Source of the DNA: Pholis gunnellus | Lineage: Eukaryota; Chordata; Actinopteri; Perciformes; Pholidae | DNA length: 64,000 nucleotides | Direction of reading: 5' to 3' | Assembly: GCA_910591455.2 (NCBI GenBank) | Contig: OU342806.1 | Location: forward strand, 10,616,926-10,680,925 | In this document: positions 14,634 to 28,480 of the stretch, in pieces | How the letters are laid out: every line of letters begins with the position of its first letter | Numbering within the stretch: position 1 is the stretch's first letter | The notes under the pieces: model-generated | Seen by the model: only the letters and a program-made list of their open reading frames with translations | The model's database searches: none | Told to the model about the DNA's origin: nothing | Made by a program: the position numbers and the translations under genes

Positions 14634-15574
14634 CATTAATATAGCAGCAAACAACTATTTGCAGGATAAAGATTAAGTGGAGAAATGTCTACCTGAGCAG
14701 AGAATGAAATTGCTCTCTTTCCAAGACCAAGCTTCACTGTACTTTGTTTATATAGCCTGGACAGACACATATGCCTTTTAGTACATGTGAGCATGCCCCA
14801 CTGGCTAGCACCCACTGGCTAGCACCCACTGCTGCGCGTAGTGGTGACGCAGCTTGGTCGTGCACCTCTGAACTTGCCACGCACAATCACGTAACTGTCA
14901 CAAATAGTTCCCTGATAAAAGCGTTATTTACATGTCTGGGGATTCTACAAAATAGGCCAATTTCTTTTGGGATGCTATAGAAACAGTTGGTGTTCAAAAT
15001 TTTCATTTGAGTATATATTTTGCGAGCGAAATCAAATTGTTTACAGGATATTCAACCTTTGTTTCTACATATATATATATATATATATATATAATACATG
15101 TAATACTTGACTTGTTTCTTTACGGGGCTTGTACAAAGGCAATACAGTAGTCCATGAATAGGAGATATGCGTTTACTGATGATTACAATTCGTCCACGGC
15201 ATTGTGGAGGTTAATTCATGGCTTTTTGCCGGTTACATCTACAGTCTATGGGTTACACTCTTTGTCTTTTTGATTCTTTAAAGTTAATTTTGTTTGTATA
15301 CCCTCTGGCGTTTTGGACGATAATACAACGAACAGCGCAACGTGTATAACTTCCTCTTTGAATGTTTGGAGCTTGCACGCCATCTGCGGAGGCTTGCGCT
15401 GTGTAAAGCAGCCTTGACACTGTTAGCCTGTCAGCATTGCTGCCGTTGTTTTTACTGATAGCTGCGAGCCGCCGGCTCAACCGTCGCCATGTTGAGATCT
15501 GTTTTGATGCAATAGATATGCTCTGAATTTCGTATGAAGCGCCTTTAAATAAAAGTGAATTTGTATTATCAGAA
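14634..15574. other. Non-coding stretch with short tandem duplication and a CpG-richer patch
   Basis: Contains a 14-bp unit CACTGGCTAGCACC twice in tandem (about 14799-14826), an AT repeat (15069-15093), and a CpG-richer part (about 15300-15500) ending GCCGGCTCAACCGTCGCCAT. No coding exon recognised. Confidence 0.6.
15069..15093. repeat. (AT)n microsatellite
   Basis: About 12 AT units. Confidence 0.95.
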
Positions 15575-15940
15575 AATGTATTTCAACTTAAGTAAAAGTA
15601 AATGTACTCATTGTGCAGGATGGGCCCTGCCTGTGTTACAATTGTTATATATTATTGATTTGTTATACGCAGCATTTTGATGTGGCTGCTCAGGCTGGGA
15701 CTAATTCTAACTACTTATAATAGTGCCCTGATAGTTCAATAAATAACAATGCTTAATATTTTATAAAAAGGATCACAATAATCTAAATATGCAAAGTAAC
15801 TAGTGACTAGTCTTGCACAAAGTACAATATTTCCCTCTGAAATCCAGCGGAGTGGAAGGATGAAATGGAAATACTTAACTATACTCAGAATTGTTACAGA
15901 GTACTTCAGTAAATATACTTAGTTACATTCCAAAAGTAGT
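15575..15940 (-). mobile_element. Third copy of the AGTAAAAGTA-type dispersed element
   Basis: Contains AAGTAAAAGTAAATGTACTC, GTGCAGGATGGGCCC, AGTACAATATTTCCCTCTG and CTTAGTTACATTCC in the order typical of this fish repeat. No open reading frame of note. Confidence 0.6.
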
Positions 15941-16595
15941 ATCATGTCGAAAATAGTGAACTGCAACTTCCTCTTTTACCATTTGAATATCTTGTGGTAT
16001 ATAACGTTACAAGGTTTAAAATTCACATTTTTCAAATTGTGACCGCCCATTCGTGGGTTAGGATCACAACTGCACACAGTTGGCTAATTCACCTTTAACC
16101 TCTGACTTTATTGAACTCCAAATCTACACGATACTGGAAATTAGACCCAAGTCTAACCCTGACACCAATCCTCTGCTGACAAATATAATCCTTTCAAGTT
16201 CATTCAGTTGAGGTGTTGTCCACTCTAAGTTATGCACTTAATGGATATGGTATAGAGTTTCAGGTTCCTGTTGTTGCGGAGGTTGGAGGCCTTTAAAAGC
16301 CACCATGAGCAAGTTATTCAGCACTGATCCCCTTCCTGGCTGTAATGAATCTTACCAATGGGGTTTCTCTGGAAAGTAACCCAAAGAGAGGCAGCTTCAG
16401 AAGGAATAACGACAAACATTTCTTTGTCATACAATAGCATCGATGTGTCTAGTAAATCCCCTAGTGCATGGAAGTGAAATAAAATGAGTCAATCTGTAAG
16501 TTTTAAATGATTAAATGTTCAAGGAGATTTGGCACCTAGTGTCACAAATGCATATACCTTTCAGATAGCACTGGTTAAATGCATGTACTGTATAG

Positions 16596-16928
16596 TTAGG
16601 TTAATTAATCCATTAGTCGCCCAGTAGAAAGTAAATTGACATATGTATTGATAATTGAATAATTAAGTTGTTTTTCAAGCAAAAAATGAGAAATATCTGA
16701 TTCCAGCTTCTCCAATGTAAGGACATTCTGCTTTTCACTGTTTTATATCATTGTAAGCTAAATGTTTTTGGCTTTTGGACTTCTGTTCCAACAAAACAAG
16801 ACATTTAAAAACGTTTTATTTAAAACATTTCATAACTTTCTTGACAATTTATATACAAAACAATTAATCAAAAAAATAAAACGGATTATTAATTCACAAT
16901 TTAAATATGGAATCATTATTTGCAGCCC
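16596..16928. mobile_element. Non-autonomous DNA element of the 'GGGCTGCAACTAA' type, near full length
   Basis: Begins GGTTAATTAATCCATTAGTC and ends TCATTATTTGCAGCCCC. Interior blocks TTTTTCAAGCAAAAAATGAG, TCCAGCTTCTCCAATGTAAG and AACAAAACAAGACATTTAAA follow the order of a widespread teleost element. Its short reading frame is not a gene. Confidence 0.65.
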
Positions 16929-19900
16929 CAGCATACATAAAATGTAAACGCTTTAACCTAATTAGAATTAATTAATGATTGGGATTTTTTCAGGTAACTA
17001 GCTACAGAAGAATTGCAGAAATACATGTTTTGAAATGATCTAAACATATCCGATCTTTTTGGCAATGCCTTCAGATTTAATACTGCATGAATCCTAAATC
17101 AGACCATAAAAAGTACTGCATAGCTCACATTCAAAACTTACAAGCTTCAGACAAAAATGCAAAAAATGCTTTGTCTTCTAACTTGTATAAAAGGAGAAAA
17201 ATGGCTTAGATGTAAATGAAAGCTGCCTATCATAAAACAAAAGATACTGCTATAATCACGATTAAGGGGACATGTAAATGAGTCCATTTGGATGTTGCCT
17301 GATATAGTGACACACAAAATCCAATGTAATGAGCGGTACATTTTTTAATCAGTCAGAAAAAAAAATCAGCATTAAGTGTAGAACTGTAGCATATGATAAT
17401 CCATAAAAAGACATGAAATGTTAATAGATTTTAATGATTGATACAAAGATAATTGGAATGTCGGAAATGAATAAGTATAGGTGTTTTAGAATACAATAGT
17501 TGAGCTGATGGAAGGAATTCAATCAAATTATAGTCATTGCAAACTTGATTAAAAAAAAAGAAACTACTCTTCTTGATAACACAAAATGATGACGACCTGA
17601 AAAATCAAACTGCAATTGAATTCTGTTCTTCATTCTTTACCCTGAAGCGATCACATAAAAATGAAAAGATGGATGACTGGATAATACGAGGTACTGTATC
17701 TCACTGTGTTGTAAATGCCATATGAAATACATGTTAGCCACTTCCAGTCAAGTTCAGACAAATTGGATAGAGATCATTTTACTGTCAATAAGAAAGTAAT
17801 CTGAAAAACATCCAACTTTTAAAATGCAAAAGCCATCCTGTTAATCCCTGCATCTGCTTTTGAATGCCATAAAAACAGGGCTAAGATCATGATTTCAGCA
17901 GCACATGTTTTTGCACAGAAATTATTACGATGGACAAACATGCAAAATAATTCATGAAAACGGATGTAAAACTGGAGAATACTCAGGAAGGGCTGGAGTG
18001 TGGTGGGCTTTCTGACCCTACCATTACAACTGACGCTATATATTTCCTTGACAACAAAGAGCCACTGCTACCGTGGATGTATAATTTAATGCCCACTCAA
18101 CAGCAAAGGGTGAAACAAACATCAACTCTCCAGTATTTAAATTAGCTTCACTCCCTGGTCATTTGAATGCAATAAATTAGCCAGGTGACACTAAATTGAT
18201 TGAAACAATCCCATGGGTTGTTGGAAGGGCTTTACATGCACTGTAGCATTGGTCTGTACTTTGGAAGATGAAGTGATCATCCATGTTCTTCACAAAGAAG
18301 CTATGAACAAAATTCACTTTCTAATTGAATTTGCTCCCAATTCAATCCAAATCCAGACATAAAAACCCTATAATTTGATCCAGCTTTCAGCAGACTTGAA
18401 GCAGGGCAGAGGTATTTAAGCTGTGAGAGTGAACTGTGTGGAATACTAAACGGGCAAACAAGCACCTTCAGCCCTATGCCTATACTCATTCCAACCTTTA
18501 AATGCCCTCAAACCGTTTCTTACTCTGAGTGATGTACAAGATCACACTGTTATCTGTGGTTAATTCATGTGAGAGATTTCTGAACTTCTTTCATATGTCC
18601 CTGTGCTTTTCTCAGTCGTTTGAAGTGGGCAGGGATCAGTTGGAAATAAGTGATGTCACATACTTCCATGCACCAACCAGGATTCAGCAAAATATGAAAA
18701 ATAATTTGATGACAGTTGTGGGGTTGTTTGCTCGTGCCACTGTCAATCAAATCTGATTGACACCCACAATTTACATTACCTCAAGTTTTGCGTGTTAAAC
18801 TATTTATAATTAGGGATGTTTTTTACTGCATATAATAAATCTAACTTCAACTTTAATTGACGCTGAGCTAGTCAAAAACATTTAATGCTACAGGGAAATG
18901 CTTACGTTTCAGGGCATGTTGATCAATGTCAATATGTTGTACAGTGGTTCACAAGTTGGTTTTGTTCATATAAGTGAGTGGCTCTTCTATTAACACAAGA
19001 ACAGTGGAGGAAAAAACCTGACCTGAAGCAGTTTCCCTTAAAACACTTGGCAGAAGCCCGAAAACGGCATACACAAGCATGAGGCAATATACCGAATAAG
19101 AAGTTACTGTCAATCAAAGAGCAAAATGCCTCCTTGAACAAATTGCTATTCTTGTCACGTCACGCTTCTTGTACTGTACAATAACACTGCAGAGCAGAGC
19201 GGAAGGCTGCGCAGGGGTGTCCTACTTTAATAAATGAGCTGAAGCTCACATGCTTGCAAAGAAATCACTTGCCCCAGATCATCACAACTGCAAATGTCCT
19301 CATGTAACTACACACACATGTATTGAAAGTCAATTTGAGACACAGTAGTGGGTACAAAGTGGCAGAGTTATTGCTTTATAAAGCATACTTTAGGAGTTTC
19401 CTTCATATCCACTGCATATATGGGGTACCTCAAGATAGTCATCAGGTGTGTCATCAACATCATTTCAAAAAAGTACAAATTCAGGAAAAATCAACGCTGA
19501 CTTAAAGGAGCGATTGAGTGAGATGTAACTCCCGCTCACATTGATGTTATTGACTCATACTTCTCGATATCGAAATAGAATTAATGACATTTACATGAAC
19601 CTGTAATGTGTAACGGGCAGCAAGCAGATGGTCTGAAGGAAATTGATGACAGTTTTAGGAGTCATTAGTAATGATACTGTCTTGCGGCAAAAGTGCTGTT
19701 GAGTGGCCCTGCGAGGGTGATCTACTGTATTGGCTGCCTCCGAGCCTCCCGGTAGGAACAAAAAAACCCATGTGGCAGGGACCTACTGTGAAACTCTAGG
19801 TATTAAGGCATCGATATGCAGTAATTGTCTGCGCTGCATGTTCAAAAGCTCAGATAGTATGATCAGTGCTGGTTGCTGAGCAGTATTTTCACAACGCCAA

Positions 19901-20784
19901 AACTATTAGAGCCATTAGTGGCCCTGCTGCGTTGCAATCTTTAGTCTATCCGGAGGGTGATCATTTGGGGATTGCAGATAAACAACTAAGCTGTAAAATT
20001 CCATTCCTTATATTTGCTTAAATCTCGTCATGATTCAAAGCAGAATTGCTTTGTGGAAGAGTTTTCCCACAAACAATAACAATTAGTTTTTACAGTTGAG
20101 CTGTTCGGAGATTTGTTGTTATGTTTCCTTGACTGTTTTAAAGACTTCATTTGATGTTATGGCTCTATTCTAGAGACATTTTGTTGAAGGACTTTATGGC
20201 CCTCTAAGCAAACAATCGTTTAAATTCAATTAAGACTATGAAATGGAGCAGTTGAAAACAGTACTTTTAAAGCTTTGTTTGTGTGCAGCCTTGACCTATG
20301 TGCAATGACTATATCCAGCACAGTGACAGTAGGTAAACCCTTCAGTGTATGTGCAGTCAATAAAATGGAATCATTAGCACCAAGTTCAACATAATGAGGA
20401 ATAAACAATAATGGGATGGACTCACTGGGCTTCTACCAATCAGAGGATTTCATAATTAGCAATTACTGGTCATTGTATTATAGTCAGTGCAACTCAAATC
20501 TGGCTGAAGTGTCTACACTCACTTACCTATCCTGAGGCATTGCAAATAAAATATCCCAACGGAGGCAGACGTGATTAATGTCTGTCGCAAGAAGGGCTGC
20601 AATGGCAGATTAGGCATGATTATGAGTGGGCTCATTTATTTTCAACATGTCATTATCTTTTGCAACATTGACTAAGCAAATGGCCAGTGTGTGTTCATGA
20701 GCAGGAATGTAATCTGTGTTTTCCTGATCATTAATAGTTAGCAAAAAGAACGAAGGGAAATAAAACTAGAAAAGCTGAATAGCA

Positions 20785-20803
20785 TCACACACACACACAC
20801 ACA
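20785..20803. repeat. (CA)n microsatellite
   Basis: Nine to ten CA units. Confidence 0.9.
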
Positions 20804-23800
20804 GGTGCATACAGAAAATGGCGCTGAAACTATTTGTCTGTCAACTATTTTGCAAAGAGCTTTTGTTATCAAATGAAACATCGGCATTGATACTATAAAA
20901 TGATGTCTAACAAAACCTAAGATGAAATCGATGAGCTCTGACTATTTTTGATAATGCCCAAGAAATATCATACAGCACCAAGTAATGGTAAGTATGATTT
21001 TTCAAAAATGTCAAAATAAAAAAAGATTGAAATACATGAGCTATTACGACAGGAAATTAAAAGTTATGACTAAACTTGTTCGTTTAATGTGCTGTATAAA
21101 TTCAATCTCCTCCTTAGAAAATGCACTCACTCAAAATGTCTTCCTCGCTCGTTGCAACCCCATTATCAGACATCTTGTATCTTGTCCTCATTAATTGTTT
21201 TCACATTGTCTCCAAAAACTTAATCATGAAAACGAAAATGTTCGACAGCTTTTTGCTGTATTAGTAGGTGTCTTGTCATTTGATCATCCTGATCCATTTT
21301 GATGAGCCTGTTGAGCAAATGTGAATAATTGATAACTGTTTTCCTATGGCTTGATTGTCACAAACCAAGACAAATAGAGTGGAATAGAATCATAAAATAT
21401 TCACACAAGCCTGATAATTATTCATTTCAAAGTCATTTTCACACGGATGCCGGTCTCCTCGTCGAGACAAGGTAACTTGACCATGAACTTAAAGGTAAGG
21501 GAAAACAAATATTAAGTCCAATAGAAGAAATGTGTCATGTTGTTGTTGGCTTTTTGTTTGTTGCAAAAATGCATCACAGCTGAAGAATGTCGAAGTGATA
21601 CCATCAGGGCATGCAGGCCTTTTTAAAATACAGCAAGTACCAGCAGCCAGGAAGCCTTCAGGTCAAAGATCAAAGAGAGTTATCTCCAGACCACACCTTC
21701 ACTCTGTCCCCGACATTTCTTCTAGCAACGCATTTTGTTGTAGTTGTAAACACCCTTGCAATCCTTTTAATGAGCATCTCTCACTCGACAGATGTAGCAA
21801 CACAAGCTTTTAGCTCTAATAAACGTCACCTGCATAATTATAATAGCAGCATGGCTGCTCACAAACGGGACCTGACTGATCTGATTACAGGGAGTTTTTG
21901 TTTTTTTATATCTATGAATTGGAGTGGTATTTCATGGCTTCATTTCTAAATATGGAAGCTAAAAATACAAAAATAAGGGAAAGTATTCCATACCATGGAG
22001 TTAGATGGGCAGATACATATTATTTCTCTTTTCCCCCACAACCTAATTATTCATGGTGGAACTGGATTCAAAATAATAGCAATACATTTCACCCTTTACA
22101 TCACGATGACTTGGTGCCATCTACTGTTAATATAGAGATAATATTGCTTGGGGGTGTTGTGCATTTAAAAACAAAAAAATCAGAATAGGGCAGCTCAGAT
22201 TTTAAGTAAGATGTTTGCACTTCTATTTAGCCTTCTTTTGTTTATTGAATTGGTTTACACAGAAAAAAAAAGAAATCTCCATGTCTTCAACATCAGCATA
22301 CAAAAACATTCTTCTTTATGATCAACTTTAATTAACCAAACACAGACAAATAAAGACGTAATGAATCCGACACTAACTTAATTCAAATAAATATAATTTG
22401 TATTACTCTAGTCTTACAGTAATATCCCAGTGTTTATAATTTTGAGGAAATATTGGACAATATTCAGGGCAAGCCTCGTGTTTGCAACAAACATCTCCCA
22501 AAGCTAAATAAATACAATTTATAACGATCCTTCCTCCGAATTTCACCATGCTCCCTCCTTCAACGAGTGTGTGCTGCCACAACAGACAAGTTGGATTGTG
22601 GGAGTTAGGTATTCATTAGCATATCAGTGACACAGATTAACATACATTAACATACATTACAGTTGAATTAATCATGGCATGTGGTAGAACTTGGAGAGGT
22701 ATCTGAAAACAGTCTGCTCTGAAGTCGATTCAAGGAAGAAAGCTCACTGTTCTTGCATAGTAATCTCATGCAGCTCAAATAAGCCCATACAGCATGTACA
22801 GTAGCAGCCTATGATATCCGGGCTTCTACAGCTTCTACATTGATTTTTTTTTTTACATTCAGCAGCTTCCATTTCCTTGTTGCGGCTTCTTGTCTCATTA
22901 GTGAAGGATTTGGTTGTAATGTAGTTATATTTTTTTCATAGAGTTATTTTACAATGATAAATGCTGATATGATACGTGACATTAGGGCTGGCATGAAGAG
23001 AAAATGTCTCCTAATGCTAGCTTGTAAGCTGTGACCTATGCTACACAATCACTAATAATAATAATAATAACAATAAATGGGACATTTTGAAATCCTTCTC
23101 TTGACTAAAAGACATTGACCTTCATATGGAGAGATCCCTAAGACCTTATACCTTTAGACAGCATGAATATTCTGTTGTAGAAAACATAAAATAAAAACCT
23201 GTTAAATGTCTAATTTTAGCCTCTCAATGCTCTTAAAAACGCAACAATGGTCATACTCAATTGATGGATATGTACTGTACCATTTTGTGCAAACGTATCA
23301 TGTTGAGTGTATGAATTTGAGGTCATTTTATTCAATTTTAGGCTCCCTTTTTAATAATTGGAAAGTCCCTTTCAATGAATGAAAATGCGCCTTTATAAGT
23401 TCTCTTTTCCTTTTATGTTTATCAAAGAGCATCATCCCTGTCAAATTAACTCATTTTAAAAATAAATCAGACAGCAACCGCTCTGACAGAGAGCTGATCA
23501 TGAGAATTTTGGGACCTGAAAAAAATGGGTGATACAAATAGATTCTTTATTACGTGAAGTTACACAGGCTGAAACATTAAATGTCAATCCCTTTCCTTGA
23601 GGGCAGAATAGTTACACACATTGAATCAAGACATGTGTTATATGAATAACATATCAATCAATCAAAAGTCCTCCTGCAGCCACAAATCCAAACCCCTCTC
23701 AGCCAAGGTGGAGCAAATCCACAAAATGAATTGATAAATAAAGTGAGTGAGTCTCAAAAGTGGGGGGATTAAACTGACATCAAATGTCACAGATTCCATT

Positions 23801-26800
23801 ATCAGCGTTTTGGTCATGGCTACTTTCGTGGTTTGCTATCTCAGTGGAACACGCAGCTGGGGTCCTATCTAGGTACGAACACTGATTCCGCCTTGGGCCA
23901 AGGTAACACATTATGTGGCAGCGCTATTGGAGATGAACACTAAGCAGATAATGTCTTTCCTTCCAATGCTCATCATTAACTCCTGACTGCCAGGCATATT
24001 GTTAGAGCCCATATTGAGGCAAGGCCAAATCATTGGTGGTATGACTCAGTCCCTGACCGTCTGTTCCACTCAGTTAAGAGTAATACGAATGGTTTCCTTT
24101 TAAACACTACTTAAACAGCCCTCAAAGTGCTCTTAAAATTGTAATGTAATGAAAGTGCCATGCATGAAACTGGAACGCAAGTGCCCGAGCGGCTAGTATC
24201 ACTTGAAAAGGGTCATTTAAAAGGAAAGCTGCAGCACTTGATGGACAGCTCCTTCTCTATGTTGCATCGTGGAAAGGGGCTGACAACTCAAATTATATGG
24301 TTATTACACCAGTCCAGTCTGGCTGTATGGACCTGCTGACACTTTCACAATAAACATGAGTATGGGCATAATGAAAAGTAACTCCTATTTTACTTCACCA
24401 AGAATATGTACTATAAGTAAAGCATGCTCTCAAGCCTGTCCTTTCTTCCACATCCCCCCACAAGGACTCACATAAATAAAGTGCACCAGCACTGCGAGAG
24501 GGACAAACTGTTTTAACTTTAATGTCGATGTCACTCATACGATATGTATGAATCAATCAGAAAAAGATGTGTTGACTTCCATTCCAGCCATTGTAATCAA
24601 TACTTACTAACACTCAAATACTGCTCCGGGCCAGTGACAATCTTTTGCCGTAAATGTGTACACGTGAAACTCTTGCGTCATATGCATTGTAATGAACTTG
24701 ACAACCCAAGCAAATATGCTTGAAACTTAAAAACAAGGATGTAGCTGCTGAGTGTCCTTCTAACACTTACATAAGTGCCTTAATAATACAAATTTGAAAA
24801 GAACATAAGCGCAGACAATCTTTCTATTAAACCCTTTTATCGATTGTTGGAATATCGAAAGAACTCCATGTGATGTTTCTCAAGTAAAAGAAATGTTTGA
24901 TATGTATTGCCTCAGAATGCTGCAATGGAAAATGAAAACACTCTGCATGAAAACAGAGTGAACAATGTCCTTCTAATCCTAAAACTAATACACTTCCATT
25001 GGTTTAATTGAATCCATAGACCTTCAAGTCATCACTTACTATAAAATGATGAGGAAAAACTACAAAAACCTTTCCCGCAGCATGGACCACATTTAATTCG
25101 TCCTGCCAAATGATTATTTCTGCCCTCCACACAGCAAGCAGTGAGGATCTGGAAATGCACTCTGGAAATGTCTAAAACTCAACAACCTTTTTAGGAAAAC
25201 TCTTGATCACCTCGAGTTCACCTCTGAAACTGAATTATTTGTCATTTAAAGCCATAAGTTGCCAATTACTCTTTGAAACATATAATGCTATGCATACAAT
25301 TATTCTACAAAAATTGTGAATATCTCCTTTGGAACGACACTGATGAAGACTAAACACCGATACAGATTAGTTGCTGAAGAAAGTTGCAGCTCATTGCATG
25401 AGTTGACCTGAGGTAATGATTTTCTCTTTTCATTTTCTTATTTGCCAAAATAGATACAGACATTCCAGTCCTACATTTCATTATTCAGATCCAGATCAAG
25501 AGAAAGAACAGCTTATCAGATGCATACAGAGAATAAATCTGAATAAATGTACACTGTTGTTTGAAATGTGTGGGAAAAAAATGCTGAAGGAAATTCCTTT
25601 TTTTTATTGAAGCACTTGCCCCTTCAGTAGGCTCTGCTTATCCCCACTGAGATGGGTTTATGAGTTTTACTTTGGGCCATATATGTACTGGCCAAACCAT
25701 TAATAATACAGAATATACTATACACGCTTTTTATACTACATATGACAGACACCGATAAAGTGAAAGAATAAGAGATCTATCTGAATCTGCCAACAGTGGA
25801 CTTTAACAGCCATTCTCTCAAAATGGACAAAATGATTTCACTGGAAGCATTTGGAGGGATGACGTTCAGACAATGGGTGACTTTCTGCTGTTGTCATTTT
25901 TGTTAACAGTGAATTCATATTCATCAGTCAAAATATGTCACTTTTAAGGTTTTCACTGTCACTGTAGATATTCAGAAAATACATTTTTTTGCTCTAAGCT
26001 GCTTTAATATCCACCACAATACATCTCAGCAGCAGCTTTTCATTACATATTGTAAAACATGCCTCTTGGTATAGCCTGACGTGTTCTCGTAACATGGTGG
26101 ATGCAAACTGTGGTGTTTTGACTCCACTTCCTTAGGGGAACGATTTACACATCATACAACGCCTGAACCAGGAGAAGACCTGACAGCCTCAGAAATGGGA
26201 ATGTCAGATATCTGACTGAGGTTTTTATGCCAATTTTCTGGTTTTATTGAGTTCTGTGGTTTGGGTGAGGGAATACTGAGGCCTTAGAGAGATTCAATAC
26301 AGACATTTTGTTGATGTTCTTGGAGATGGTCTGCTTGACATTTTGACACTACTTCTATTAGTTTTGTCCATTTCCACCACTCGCGTGTCAGTCAAAGTGA
26401 GACAGATGCTGGAATCTCAAGTATGAATATCAAAAGACGGTTGATTAACCATGCGCGAAAGGTCTGTCAATTAATTATAAGACTATGGACCTTTGTCAAA
26501 TAACCAATTATGCTTGAAAATGCCAGACCCAAATGACAGGTCTTTCCACAATAGCATTGTTCTGTATGATTAGAATTTACTTTTAGGTTTGGCTAAATAG
26601 TTTCAGATAAATCAACAATCGTGAGGGAGTCAGTATGAGGCAAGTCAGATGATTCTTTTTGCAAATGTGGACATGAGATGTGTTAAAATTACAATAAAGA
26701 TGTGAGGAGAAATTACATTTTTAAAGGAACTTGTTGCTAAACAGAAATTTAAGATAAAGAAAGAAAGATGGATTACCAAATTGCAAATTCTTCTGACTCT

Positions 26801-27440
26801 CCCCACATAACTTAAGTTCATTCCTACTCTGAGAGTGATACCACTACAGTATTCGCCTCTGCCGAACAACATTTGTGTCTCTTTAAGCCAGTTCAGGGGA
26901 TGGGGGGGGAAGGTGCCCTTGATAATGCATACTGGCTGAAATTACATGAAAGGCCCCCATTATAAAGCATTTAACAAAAGGGCCATCCAGTGACATAGCA
27001 TGGCATTGAAATGACAGTCTTGCCCTTGCATTGTTTGAAACGTCACAAGATGGCAACGCAGCATATAGTTAGCTCCTAGAGGTCACGACGGATGGATGCA
27101 CCACTAATCTCTGACACTCACTCTGGAATGGGGGGGGGCGGCGGCGACGCAAACTAGGGCTTTAGATAACTTTGCTATCCACTAGTGACCTCAAATGCAG
27201 AGGCATCTCAGGGCCCACTGTGCCCTGTCAACCAAATCCTTCTTACTGCTTGGTGACTTCAGACAAGGATATGTTGCCCGCCCCACAAGAATAAATCCCA
27301 GCCAAGAACAGACTGTATATTAATCTGATATTGTCTTTTTATTGTTTGGGGAATAATGCAGAAGGAAGCAATGATTGATCGGAGGGCTTGAGAGACTTTT
27401 ATATTGTCAAATGGTCCATTTAGAGATCTGTGGATGTTTC

Positions 27441-27460
27441 TCCGGGGAGGGGGGGGGGGG
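27441..27460. repeat. G-rich run
   Basis: TCCGGGGAGG followed by ten further G. Potential G-quadruplex or polymerase-slippage site. Confidence 0.9.
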
Positions 27461-28059
27461 CATGTTCCCACAAATCCAAAGAACAACAGTGTCATCATGT
27501 AGTGATCCTCTCAACACTAAAGACCAAAGAGAAGGAACATCAAAACATTCTAACTCACTGTTCATGTATATTGGCTTGTCAATATATACCATCAATTACA
27601 CATTGATTGATTATTTACATCTCGTAAAATGATTCTTTCTCAATAAAATGATGTCTGTGCCTCTCAAACACTTTAACAGTTTTGGTAAACCTGCAGATTT
27701 AGGCATCAAATCATTAAGTACAGTTCCCACAAATGTCTCCAGTATAGACTCTGAATGGACGGATAAATAGTGCCTCAACTGTAACTGCCACCGCACCCCA
27801 AGAGGGAATATTATCAGCAAGGTTTGTGGTTTCATTGATTTCAAGACTGCAATCATCCCCATCTGATGTAGTGGGCTGAGGGAGGATAAGTGAGGCACAG
27901 TCCGCCGGCCAGCTCTGTTTGACAGCGGGACAAGTTGGAGATAACTTCAGCAATAACAATCTATCAAGTAGGTTTACACAGTTACTTCCTGCAACCACCG
28001 GATGCCAAAACAATACCAATAACTTCTCAACAATTGTGTAAAACTGTCTCTAATTTAGG

Positions 28060-28480
28060 TTTCATTTTGGCAGCTATCTTTCCATGTTTAGTCAACCTTA
28101 TCCTGTGAGGGCAAATTAGTTTTATATTAGTCAATGAAAATCGTAACTAGGTTAGTATAACTTCTTTAGTCTAGACTAAATTTCACCTCTTTCTTTCTCC
28201 CAAGCCCTGTTGTCAACTCTAACTTAAGTTAAGTAAGTGAGTCCTCCTGACTGTGCTGACATGGCATGCATAGCACAGGAAATAGATGTGCTGCATTGAA
28301 TATAAAACATTTTAAGATTTTGCTTAATTTTCTAACTAAATTTTAGTCTTGTTCGTCAATATAGTCACAGTGTTTAATGACGTTGGTGCCAACTCGTCAT
28401 CGTCTCGTCTTAGTCATGGCAAAAAGAGTTGTTGACGAACATATTTAGTCATAGTTTGCGTTAATAAAACAAACACTGCT
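28060..28480. mobile_element. Probable non-autonomous DNA element
   Basis: Contains AGTCTAGACTAAATTTCACC, TAACTAAATTTTAGTC, GTCATCGTCTCGTCTTAGTC and ends GTTAATAAAACAAACACTG. This arrangement with TAGTC/GACTA motifs is one I associate with a common fish repeat. Left boundary is approximate. Confidence 0.5.

Larger units (their letters stand above)
16929..28059. other. Non-coding desert, segment 3
   Basis: Eleven kilobases with no convincing exon. Includes a CA repeat (20785-20803), an AAT repeat (about 23053-23072) and G runs (27129, 27449). Sub-regions 19,680-20,000 and 23,770-24,120 are less AT-rich and look less degenerate than the rest; whether they are conserved enhancers cannot be told here. 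Confidence 0.65.

Noticed and set aside
27611..28019. Overlapping 95- and 101-codon minus-strand frames
   Set aside because: They overlap each other in different frames and show no domain or splice context; likely chance.
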